Shown: one piece after another, positions 54,588 through 61,981 of the stretch
Layout: the number at the start of each line of letters is the position of its first letter
Position numbering within the stretch: position 1 is the first letter of the stretch
Assembly (NCBI RefSeq): GCF_011492965.1
Contig: NZ_CP045121.1
Location: forward strand, 3,286,001-3,350,000
Direction of reading: 5' to 3'
Origin: Rubrobacter marinus
GTDB taxonomy: Bacteria; Actinomycetota; Rubrobacteria; Rubrobacterales; Rubrobacteraceae
Length of the DNA stretch: 64,000 nucleotides
Program-made: the position numbers and the translations under genes
The notes under the pieces: model-generated
Database searches by the model: none
What the model saw: the letters and a program-made list of their open reading frames with translations, nothing else
What the model was told of the DNA's origin: nothing

Positions 54588-55591
54588 TCAGGGCCCCCGG
54601 GCGGCGGGGGATCGTCCTCGCGCTCGTCGCCCTCCTGCTCGGGCTCACGGGTTGCGGCGCGTCCGGCGCCGGCGATGGAGGCAACGCCGCCGGGGAGAGC
54701 GAGAACAGGATAGACGGGGACCAGTTCCGGCTGAGCGGGACGCAGAAGACGGCCCAGTTCGCCGTCGGCTCCGAGGACTTCACCGAGCAGCAGGTCCTGG
54801 GGGCGATCACCACCCGCGCCCTCGAGGCCGCCGACGCCACGGTCATCGACCGGACCGGCCTCGGCGGCAACGAGGCGGTGCGCCAGGCCCTACTCGACGA
54901 GGAGATAGACCTCTCCTGGGAGTACACGGCGACGGGCTGGCTCGTCCACCTCGGCGAGACGCGCTCCATCTCCGACCCGCGGGAGCTGTACGAGGCCGTC
55001 GCCCGTCAGGACCTCGAGGAGAACGGTATAGAGTGGCTCCCACCCGCCCCCGGCAACGACACCTACGCGATCGCCGCCAGCGACGAAACCCTTCAGGAGT
55101 TCGACGTCCGCAACATCTCGGACCTCGCCCGGCTCGTCGAGGAGCGCCCCGAGGAGGCGACCCTCTGCTTCAACAACGACGACGGCTTCCGCACCCGCTT
55201 CGACGGGCTGCCGGGGATGGAGCGCGCCTACGGGTTCCAGTTCCCCGAGGACAACCTGATCGAGGTCTCCCTCGACGCCGTCTACGGGGCCGCGGCGGAC
55301 GGCGAGATCTGCAACTTCGGCGTCGTCTTCACGACCAGCGGCTTCATCCAGGAGGAGAACCTCACGCTGCTCGACGACGACAGAGACTTCTTCGCGATCT
55401 ACAACCCCTCCCTCACCATGCGCAGGGACACGCTGGAGAACTACCCGCAGCTCGAGGAGATGTTCGCCCCCATCGCCGAGAGGCTCGACACCGAGACGCT
55501 GCGAACGCTGAACTACGCCGTCGAGGTGGAGGGACGGACCCCCGAAGCGGTCGCGGAGGGATGGCTCCGGGAGAACGGCTTCATAGAGTAG
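54584..55591 (+). CDS. OpuAC-type substrate-binding lipoprotein (glycine betaine/choline)
   Basis: 335 residues. Signal peptide with lipobox LTGC, the lipidated Cys at 24, then a Ser/Gly/Asn spacer and a type II binding protein: FAVGSEDFTEQQVLGAITTRALEAA, DRTGLGGNEAVRQALLDEEIDLSWEYTATGW, YAIAASDETL, RPEEATLCFNNDDGFRTRFDGLP and AEGWLRENGF. This is the ABC-type quaternary-amine binding family. There is no ABC permease or ATPase gene here; instead it overlaps a BCCT carrier by 4 nt. Periplasm-facing membrane-anchored binding of betaine or choline is expected. Confidence 0.92.
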   Translation: MIRAPGRRGIVLALVALLLGLTGCGASGAGDGGNAAGESENRIDGDQFRLSGTQKTAQFAVGSEDFTEQQVLGAITTRALEAADATVIDRTGLGGNEAVRQALLDEEIDLSWEYTATGWLVHLGETRSISDPRELYEAVARQDLEENGIEWLPPAPGNDTYAIAASDETLQEFDVRNISDLARLVEERPEEATLCFNNDDGFRTRFDGLPGMERAYGFQFPEDNLIEVSLDAVYGAAADGEICNFGVVFTTSGFIQEENLTLLDDDRDFFAIYNPSLTMRRDTLENYPQLEEMFAPIAERLDTETLRTLNYAVEVEGRTPEAVAEGWLRENGFIE

Positions 55592-55620
55592 CCGCCCCGA
55601 ACGCCCGAGCCCTCCGGAAC

Positions 55621-55666
55621 GCGACCCGGCCCCGCCAGCCCCTACGGGCGAGCGGGGCCGGGTCGC
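55621..55666. terminator. 15-bp bidirectional terminator
   Basis: GCGACCCGGCCCCGC (55621-55635) pairs with GCGGGGCCGGGTCGC (55652-55666) over a 16-nt loop, between the convergent binding-protein and Hsp20 genes. Confidence 0.75.
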
Positions 55667-55675
55667 TTGCGGTCG

Positions 55676-56149
55676 CTAGTCGGAGCTCTCCTTGACCTCG
55701 ATGCGCTGCGGCTCGCGCGCCCGGGCCGCGGCGGCGCCCTTGACGGTGATCTCGACCATGCCGTTGTTGAAGACGGCCTCGATCCTGCTCCCGTCCGTCC
55801 CGGGGGGCAGGTTCACGTCGCGCCTGAACTGCCCGTAGAAGAGCTCCGTGACGTAGGGTTCGTGCCCCTCCTCGCGGGGGTCGCCCCTGCGCTCGCCGGA
55901 GATCGTCAGCACGTCGTCGCGGAGCGTCACCTCGACGTCCTCCCTGCCGACCCCCGCGAGCTGGACCCGGACCACGAGGTCTTCGCCCCGGGCGAAGACG
56001 TCGGCGTTGGGCACCCAGGCGGACGGCGGGGCCCACGGCCGCTCCTCCATCCCGGCCCCGTAACCGCGGGTGCCCACGTAGCGCATCCGATCCCACTCGC
56101 TCGCCAGGCCCTGCAACCTGCCGAACAGGTTCGCTTGCCTCTCTTCCAT
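55676..56149 (-). CDS. Hsp20/alpha-crystallin small heat-shock protein
   Basis: 157 residues from ATG 56149 (GAGGAGAGGG site). The alpha-crystallin domain covers about 50-145: PNADVFARGEDLVVRVQLAGVGREDVEVTLRDDVLTISGERRG, ELFYGQFRRDVNLPPGTD, AVFNNGMVEITVKG, with the C-terminal IEV anchor. ATP-independent holdase oligomer. I looked for CIRCE and HAIR-type heat-shock operators upstream and saw none. Confidence 0.94.
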   Translation of the reverse strand: MEERQANLFGRLQGLASEWDRMRYVGTRGYGAGMEERPWAPPSAWVPNADVFARGEDLVVRVQLAGVGREDVEVTLRDDVLTISGERRGDPREEGHEPYVTELFYGQFRRDVNLPPGTDGSRIEAVFNNGMVEITVKGAAAARAREPQRIEVKESSD

Positions 56150-56314
56150 CACCCTCTCCTCCCCGGTTCTCCTCTGCCCGAGACTCACGAGCCCGCGCAT
56201 CCGGTCGAGCGTCGCGCGGACCCGGCGCTGGTTCCGTGCTACCCAATAAGCGCGCGGGCTACCCGAGGTAGCGCGGGGCGGCGAGGTAGCCCCACATCCC
56301 GCGCACGCCCTCCC

Positions 56315-56707
56315 CTAGACCTCGACCCTGTAATCCAGGCCGATCTCGTCCCCCGGCCGCCCGCGCAGGCCCCAGTCGTGCTTCGGCGTCTCCGTGATCG
56401 TTATCTCGAGGTCCGCGGGGTCCAGCCCCAGCTCCCTCCGCGTCCTCTCGAAGAGGAGACGGATAAGGCGCTTCTTCGCCTCGACCGTGCGGCCCTCGAA
56501 CATGCTTATCTCGACGATGGTGTACCGCGGCGAGCGTCCGGGGGCGTAGTAGAAGTCGTCCGGGTCCATTGGGAAGAAGCGGTGGAAGCGCTTCTCCTCC
56601 GGTAACGAGAGCGCGTCCACGACGCACGAGTGGACCACGTCCGAGAGCCTCGCCTTGACGACGGGGTCGAGGTGCTCGCGGAGGCCGTAGATCTTGACCT
56701 GGGACAT
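56315..56707 (-). CDS. Tautomerase-family protein
   Basis: 130 residues, a double-length tautomerase-superfamily member. Starts MSQVKIYGLREHLDP, so the usual catalytic Pro-1 after Met is replaced by Ser. Then HRFFPMDPDDFYYAPGRSPRYTIVEISMFEGRTVEAKKRLIRLLFERTRRELGLDPADLEITITETPKHDWGLRGRPGDE, which matches a Tautomerase_3-like group seen in actinobacteria. ATG 56707 has GGGAGG. Without Pro-1 the chemistry is uncertain. Confidence 0.82.
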   Translation of the reverse strand: MSQVKIYGLREHLDPVVKARLSDVVHSCVVDALSLPEEKRFHRFFPMDPDDFYYAPGRSPRYTIVEISMFEGRTVEAKKRLIRLLFERTRRELGLDPADLEITITETPKHDWGLRGRPGDEIGLDYRVEV

Positions 56708-56799
56708 GGGGAGGCCTCCCTGCTTCGCGGGACGGATGGTCGGCGGTCTGGGACCGCGCCCCTCGTGGACGCTCCTGCCGGTTCCCGGGGGCGCCGGCC

Positions 56800-58134
56800 T
56801 CAGAGCCCCGGGATGCGGCCGTTGCGGAAGGCGTCGACGAAGAGCCTGTGGTCGTCGCGGGCGGTCTCGGAGTAGCCCATGCCGAAGTCGACCATCTCCC
56901 GGACGAACTCCTCCTCCTTGCCGCCGACCACCCCGACGATCTCGTCCTCCGTCTGGAAGTCCACGAGGGACTGGTCGGAGTCCTCGTCAGAGACGCAGTG
57001 AACCTTGGCGGTCGCCCGGCCGAGGTAGTCCAGGACGGGCGCCATCTCCTCGGGCTCGGTAAGGTCCCCCCAGTCGATGTCCTCGACGTAGGGCGAGAGC
57101 TCGGAGACGACGAAGCCGACGCCGTCCATCTCGGTGTAGCCGAGCCAGGGGTCGGCGTGGGCCTGGAGCGCCCGCTGGGAGACCGCCGTGCGGTGGCCGT
57201 GGTGCCGGAAGTAGTCCTCGATGCGCTCGTCGCTCAGGATCCGGCTGGGCGCGGCGACGTTGCCCTGCTTTATGGAGAGGACCACGTCGTTCTCCAGGGC
57301 CTGGGTCGGGCCCTCGACGAGGATGTTGTAGGCGGGGAGCCCGGCCGAGCCTATCCCGAAGCCCTTCCTGCCGACGACGTCCTTCACCTCGTAGGTCAGG
57401 CTCCGGAAGCGCTTCTCCTCGGGGATCGTCTCCAGGTACTTCTCGTAGGCGGCCCGCACCGCCTCCCGCTCGGCCTCGCCGAGCTCGCGCACCCCGCGGC
57501 CGCGGCGGAACCGCCGGTCGAAGCTCTCGTCGACGAGGGTGGTCCTGTCGAGCAGGTCGACGCGGGTGTTCAGCCGAGTCTCCTGCAATATCCGGTGGAC
57601 GTGACCGTCCGTGGTCTCCAGCCGCAGCGAGTACTCGTGGTCGCGGTCGCTGTCGACAAAGAAGCGAACCTGCTCCAGGTACGCTCTCACGTAAGACTCG
57701 ATCAGGCTCGCGATGTTGGCGTCCGAGATCGCCTTCGTCCACGCCAGCAGGGCGACGCTCGCGACCATCCGCTTGATGTCCCACGTGAAGTGTCCGAGGT
57801 AGGCCTCGTCGAAGTCGTTTACGTCGAAGACGAACACCCCGTCGCCGGCCATGTAGGTGCCGAAGTTCTCCGCGTGCAGGTCGCCCTGGATCCAGATGCG
57901 CCCCGTACGCTCGTTCGCCCACGAATCCTCCACCCCCTTCATGTCCGCGTAGAAGAGCGGCGCGCTGCCGCGGTAGAACGCGAACGGGTTGGCGGCCATC
58001 TTCCGGAACTTGCTCCGGAACGCGTCCGGGTCCGCGTTCATCAGCTCGGAGAACGCCTCCACCAGCACGTCCACGATCTCGGCCTGCCGCTCCTCGGGTG
58101 ACTCGTGATGCACCGGCTCTACGCTCGTGGACAT
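56800..58134 (-). CDS. DUF2252 protein
   Basis: 444 residues from ATG 58134 (AAAGGGGAACC). DUF2252 marks: MAANPFAFYRGSAPLFYADM, RIWIQGDLHAENFGTY, VFDVNDFDEAYLGHFTWDIKRMVAS, LSIKQGN and HHGHRTAVSQRALQAHADPWLGY. The fold is kinase-like (aminoglycoside phosphotransferase-related): GDLHAENFG and DVNDFDE sit like the catalytic and metal-binding loops. Function unproven. Intact. About 90 nt from the tautomerase on the same strand. Confidence 0.9.
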   Translation of the reverse strand: MSTSVEPVHHESPEERQAEIVDVLVEAFSELMNADPDAFRSKFRKMAANPFAFYRGSAPLFYADMKGVEDSWANERTGRIWIQGDLHAENFGTYMAGDGVFVFDVNDFDEAYLGHFTWDIKRMVASVALLAWTKAISDANIASLIESYVRAYLEQVRFFVDSDRDHEYSLRLETTDGHVHRILQETRLNTRVDLLDRTTLVDESFDRRFRRGRGVRELGEAEREAVRAAYEKYLETIPEEKRFRSLTYEVKDVVGRKGFGIGSAGLPAYNILVEGPTQALENDVVLSIKQGNVAAPSRILSDERIEDYFRHHGHRTAVSQRALQAHADPWLGYTEMDGVGFVVSELSPYVEDIDWGDLTEPEEMAPVLDYLGRATAKVHCVSDEDSDQSLVDFQTEDEIVGVVGGKEEEFVREMVDFGMGYSETARDDHRLFVDAFRNGRIPGL

Positions 58135-58233
58135 GGTTCCCCTTTCGTCGTCGGACACTGGGGCGAACCTACCCGTTCTGCGGCACGCCCAACGCCGCGC
58201 CGGCTTCATCCCCGCGTGGCAACCCCCGCAGCG

Positions 58234-59076
58234 CTACCGGACGACGGGGTTCAGGAGCGGCCGAAACCCGGTGATCCGGCACCCGGCCACGTCGCCGTCC
58301 CGTATGACCACCGCCCCCGGCGTCCCCGTCGAGATTATGTCGCCCGGCAGCAGCGTCATGACCCGCGAGTGGAACGCGACGAGCCAGTACGGGGAGAAGG
58401 TCATGTTCAAGACCGTGTTGGCGCGCAAGACCTCGCCGTTCAGGACCGTGGAGACCTCCAGCCCTTCGACGCTCTCCACCTCGTCGGGCGTCACGAGCTC
58501 GGGGCCGAAGGAGAAGAACGTGTCGAAGCTCTTGGAGCGCGTGAGGTAGCGGGGGTTGCGGCGCAGGATGTCCTCGGCGGTCATGTCCAGCACCGTGGCG
58601 AACCCCGCGACGAACCGTGGCGCCTCCTCCTCGGAGACGTCCCTCGCCTCGCGTCCGATCACCACGGCGAGCTCCCCCTCGGCCGTCACGCGCTCGGACT
58701 GGGGGGGCAGCACCACCTCGTCCCCCGGCCCGATGACCGTCGTGTCCGGGCGCATGAAGCTCGCGGGCTCGCCCGTGGGGGCGGTCTCGGAGAGGTCGCC
58801 TGCGTGCTCGACGTAGTTCAGCCCGATCCCCCAGATCTTGCGCGGACGCCTGTACAACGGCCCGGGCTCGACCCCCTCCGGAGGGACGGCCCTCCCCATG
58901 ACCTCCCCCCGATCGTACAGGTCCTTCAACTCGTGGAAGCGCCCGCTCTCCAGGAGCGAGAAGAGGTCCGCTCCGCCTCCCCCGAAGCCGTCGAGCCCGC
59001 CCACGGGCACCGGGCCCTCCGGCGTGACGATCGCCGCCGCCTCCCGCCCGTCCCTGCATATCGTCGTCAGCCGCAA
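58234..59076 (-). CDS. Fumarylacetoacetate hydrolase family protein
   Basis: 280 residues. IWGIGLNYVEHAGDL, AEGELAVVIGREARDVSEEEA with the metal-binding ExE pattern, FATVLDMTAEDILRRNPRYLTRSKSFDTFFSFGP and LLPGDIISTGTPGAV. These enzymes cleave or dehydrate 2-oxo acids (acylpyruvases, oxaloacetate decarboxylases, 2-keto-3-deoxy acid dehydratases). TTG 59076 starts 3 nt after the LhgO stop with AAGGAG upstream, so the two are one operon. Intact. Confidence 0.9.
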   Translation of the reverse strand: MRLTTICRDGREAAAIVTPEGPVPVGGLDGFGGGGADLFSLLESGRFHELKDLYDRGEVMGRAVPPEGVEPGPLYRRPRKIWGIGLNYVEHAGDLSETAPTGEPASFMRPDTTVIGPGDEVVLPPQSERVTAEGELAVVIGREARDVSEEEAPRFVAGFATVLDMTAEDILRRNPRYLTRSKSFDTFFSFGPELVTPDEVESVEGLEVSTVLNGEVLRANTVLNMTFSPYWLVAFHSRVMTLLPGDIISTGTPGAVVIRDGDVAGCRITGFRPLLNPVVR

Positions 59077-59079
59077 CCC

Positions 59080-60297
59080 CTAGCTCCTTCTCCCCGTGGG
59101 ACGTTTCGTCGCCTTCTCGGCGGCGCGTTCGGCGACGCTCTCGCCGATCGGGAGACAGGCCGTGGCGGCGGGCGACGGGGCGTTCAGGACGTGGACGGAG
59201 CGCTCGCCCTCCACGATCAGGAAATCGTCGACGAGGGAGCCGTCCGCCTTCAACGCCTGCGCCCGGACCCCGGCCTCGGCCGGGACCAGGTCCCCCTCCC
59301 TCACCTCCGGGACGAGCTTCCGCAGGGAGCGCACGAACGCCCCCTTGCTGAGGGAGCGGAAGACCTCGCCGGCGCCCGTCCACCAGTTCTTCGCGGCGAG
59401 GCGCCAGAAGGCCCCGTAGCCGAGGATCTCGGCGAGCTCTTGAGGGTTCACGTCCGTCTTCCGGTATCCCTCGCGGGCGAGGCCGAGGACCGCGTTCGGC
59501 CCCGCCTCGACGCCGCCCTCGACCATGCGGGTGAAGTGGACGCCGAGGAAGGGGAACGCCGGGTTCGGGACCGGGTAGATCAGGCCGCGCACGAGCGACC
59601 GCCGCTCCCGCGCGAGCTCGTAGTACTCGCCGCGGAACGGCACGATCTTCGCCGGTGGCGCCACCCCGGACATCGCCGCGATCTGGTCGCTGTAGAGTCC
59701 GGCGCAGTTGACGAGCGTTCGCGCCCGAACCGTCCCGCGGCTCGTCCCGATCTCCACGGCCCCGTCCCGCTCCGAGATGCCCGTCACCCTCGTCCCCGCC
59801 CGAAGCTCCCCGCCCGCTTCTGCGATCTCGTCGGCGAAAGCCCTCGCGACCCCGACGTAGTCCACGATCCCGGTCTCGGGCACCCGGAGGGCGGCGACGC
59901 CCGCCGCATGCGGCTCGATCTCCCCGAGCTCCCCCGGCCCGATCTTCTCGACCGCGAGCCCGTTCTCCCGCCCGCGCTCGTGGAGGTTCTCGAGGAGCGG
60001 CACCTCGCGCCGCTCCGTCGCGACGATGACCTTGCCGCAGATCTCGTGCGCGATGCCGTGCTGCCGGCAGTACTCGACGAGCGCCGAGGCCCCCTCACGG
60101 CAGAAGCGCGCCTTCAAGCTCCCCGGCTTGTAGTAGACGCCGCTGTGGATGACCCCGGAGTTGTGGCCGGTCTGGTGGCGGGCCCACGAGCCCTCCTTCT
60201 CCAGCACCACGACCCCGGCACCCGGGTGCCGCCGGAGCAGGGCGCGGGCCGTCGAGAGCCCGACGATGCCGCCCCCGATCACCGCGAAATCGTGCAC
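59080..60297 (-). CDS. lhgO: L-2-hydroxyglutarate oxidase/dehydrogenase
   Basis: 405 residues from GTG 60297 (AAGGAGGCGGG). FAD-dependent DAO fold: VIGGGIVGLSTARALLRRHPG, TGHNSGVIHSGVYYKPGSLKARFCREG, LVNCAGLYSD and the LGVHFTRMVEGGVEAGPNAVLG block, all LhgO-type. It oxidises L-2-hydroxyglutarate to 2-oxoglutarate, passing electrons to the quinone pool. Cotranscribed with the FAH protein and divergent from the DHDPS-like aldolase. Confidence 0.9.
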   Translation of the reverse strand: MHDFAVIGGGIVGLSTARALLRRHPGAGVVVLEKEGSWARHQTGHNSGVIHSGVYYKPGSLKARFCREGASALVEYCRQHGIAHEICGKVIVATERREVPLLENLHERGRENGLAVEKIGPGELGEIEPHAAGVAALRVPETGIVDYVGVARAFADEIAEAGGELRAGTRVTGISERDGAVEIGTSRGTVRARTLVNCAGLYSDQIAAMSGVAPPAKIVPFRGEYYELARERRSLVRGLIYPVPNPAFPFLGVHFTRMVEGGVEAGPNAVLGLAREGYRKTDVNPQELAEILGYGAFWRLAAKNWWTGAGEVFRSLSKGAFVRSLRKLVPEVREGDLVPAEAGVRAQALKADGSLVDDFLIVEGERSVHVLNAPSPAATACLPIGESVAERAAEKATKRPTGRRS

Positions 60298-60320
60298 CCC
60301 GCCTCCTTCCCTTGGCTCCC

Positions 60321-60350
60321 ATGATAACAACCCCCAGGCGTCCCTATACT
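60321..60350. promoter_or_regulatory. Divergent promoters between lhgO and the aldolase gene
   Basis: On the plus strand TATACT (60345-60350) is a good -10 for the aldolase. On the minus strand TATCAT (60326-60321) is a good -10 for lhgO. They are 18 nt apart, so the two polymerases would compete. Confidence 0.5.
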
Positions 60351-60377
60351 GCCCCACACGGGACGGGAGGAACGAAC

Positions 60378-61282
60378 ATGGAACGGCTTCACGGCGTCTG
60401 CACCATCGCGCTCACCCCTTTCACGGAGGACGGGGACGTGGACGAAGGGGCATCGCCTCCCTCTCGTCCCTCTACCTCGACGCCGGGGTCCACGGCGTCA
60501 CGGTCCTCGGGATCATGGGGGAGGCCCACAAGCTCTCCGACGCCGAGCGCACGAGCGTGATGCACGGCTACCTGCGGGCGGTCGAGGGACGCGTCCCCGT
60601 GATCGTCGGCTGCTCCGCCCCGGCGACCCGCGTCGCGATCGAGCGGGCGCGCGAAGCCGAGGAGGCCGGGGCGGCGGCCGTCATGGTCGCGCCGCCGAAC
60701 AACGTGCGGAACCTCGACCTCGTCTTCGAGCACTACCGGCGCGTCGCCGGGAGCGTCGGGCTCCCCGTCGTCGTCCAGGACGAGCCCGTGAACACCGGCG
60801 TCACCATGCCCGCGCCGTTCGTCGCCAGGGTGATGGACGAGATCGAGAACTGCCGCTACGTCAAGCTCGAAGAGGCGCCGACGACGATCAAGATATCGGC
60901 CCTCCTCGACGGGATACGGGACGAGGAGAAGAAGCGGGGCATCTTCGGCGGGCTCGGCGGGATGTACTTCTACGAGGAGCTACTCAGGGGCGCCTCGGGC
61001 ATCATGACCGGCTTCGCCTACAGCGAGGTCCTGGTGGGCACATACGATCTGTTCGCGAAGGGGCAGAGGGAAGAGGCGCGAGACTTCTTCTACCGCTACC
61101 TGCCCCTGATCCGGTTCGAAGCCCAGCTCGGCGTCGGCGGCGTCGGCATCCGCAAGGAGGTCTTCAAGCTGCGCGGCGCCATCTCCTCGTCCCACGTCCG
61201 CTTCCCCGCCCCGGCCCTCGACGAGAGGACGCTGCGGGAGCTCAGCGAGCTGGTCGCCCTTCTCGGCCTGGGACGACCCTAG
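60378..61282 (+). pseudogene. DHDPS/NAL-family aldolase, frameshifted near the 5' end
   Basis: Starts ATG 60378 (GGGAGG): MERLHGVCTIALTPFTEDGDVDE; one missing G near 60450 shifts it, then GIASLSSLYLDAGVHGVTVLGIMGEAHKLSDAERT... continues to 61282. TIM barrel with the Schiff-base Lys in YVKLEEAP. The usual GTTGE loop reads GIMGE and the usual YNxP Tyr motif reads QDEP, so it is not a lysine-pathway DapA. A 2-oxo-3-deoxy sugar acid or related substrate is plausible beside FAH and LhgO. Confidence 0.83.
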
Positions 61283-61778
61283 CGGCCCCTTCCGCCGGCC
61301 GTACCTCCAGGACGACGCGCCCGATCTCCTCCTCGAAGGGTCGTAGCAGCGCAACCCCTAACCGGTACTTCTCCCGAAGGGCCTCCTCGAAGCGCCCGGT
61401 CTCCTCGTCCGCCACGTCGCGGGCGATACCCTCGACGCCCTCCCCCCTCGGCGCGCCCCAGCCCGTCGCCGGCGTCACGACCACGCGCGGGTCGTTGCGG
61501 ATGCGCTTCATCTTGCCGGAGTCCGGTGACGTCGTGAAGTAGAGCCTGCCGTCCACCGGTACGAACCACAAGGGCGTGGTCACCTCCTCCCCGCTCCGCC
61601 GGAACGTCGTGAGGTTCACGTAGCGCCGCCCTTGGAGATACTCGAACCCCTCCGACCCGTCCCACTCGCTCCTCCCCAACCCCAGCACCCCGACCGCCGC
61701 GCGCCCCGCGGCGAACGCCCCCGCCGCCACCGTCACCGCCGCGAGCGCGGCCCCCGCCTTCGAACCCCTCTTCGCCAC
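61242..61778 (-). CDS. PPOX-class (F420/flavin-dependent) oxidoreductase
   Basis: 178 residues. An N-terminal hydrophobic Ala/Gly segment (AGAALAAVTVAAGAFAAGRAAVGVLGLG) may be a membrane anchor. A split-barrel pyridoxamine-oxidase-like domain follows: LQGRRYVNLTTFRRSGEEVTTPLWFVPVDGRLYFTTSPDSGKMKRIRNDPRVVVTPA, typical of F420-dependent TIGR03666-like proteins. As given it overlaps the aldolase 3' end by 41 nt; one missing G would stop it at the shared CTAG (61279-61282). F420 use is inferred from family. Confidence 0.85.
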   Translation of the reverse strand: MAKRGSKAGAALAAVTVAAGAFAAGRAAVGVLGLGRSEWDGSEGFEYLQGRRYVNLTTFRRSGEEVTTPLWFVPVDGRLYFTTSPDSGKMKRIRNDPRVVVTPATGWGAPRGEGVEGIARDVADEETGRFEEALREKYRLGVALLRPFEEEIGRVVLEVRPAEGAARVVPGREGRPAR

Positions 61779-61850
61779 TCGACCTCCTCCCGTACCGTTT
61801 CGTCCTTCTACGCACCCGGGGCGCGGCGGTTTCCGGCGCTCATCGAGGTT

Positions 61851-61884
61851 CGGGGACGCGCGATAAGCGCACCATGCGTCCCCG
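61851..61884 (-). terminator. Hairpin downstream of the TRAP permease gene
   Basis: CGGGGACGC (61851-61859) and GCGTCCCCG (61876-61884) pair over a 16-nt loop, about 100 nt past the permease stop on the minus strand. No T-tract. Confidence 0.4.
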
Positions 61885-61981
61885 CGAGGTCAACGCTGCC
61901 GAGCAGGAGACACGCTCGGGTCGCGGAACCTCGCCCACGAAGGGGCGTCGGTTGCAAGGAGCGGGACTCGGGGTCCGGCCC

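Noticed and set aside
56150-56300. CIRCE or HAIR heat-shock operator upstream of Hsp20
   Set aside because: Neither TTAGCACTC-N9-GAGTGCTAA nor CTTGAGT-N7-ACTCAAG is present.
60378-61282. DapA (lysine biosynthesis) identity for the aldolase
   Set aside because: The GTTGE and YNxP motifs of dihydrodipicolinate synthase are replaced, and neighbours are catabolic.
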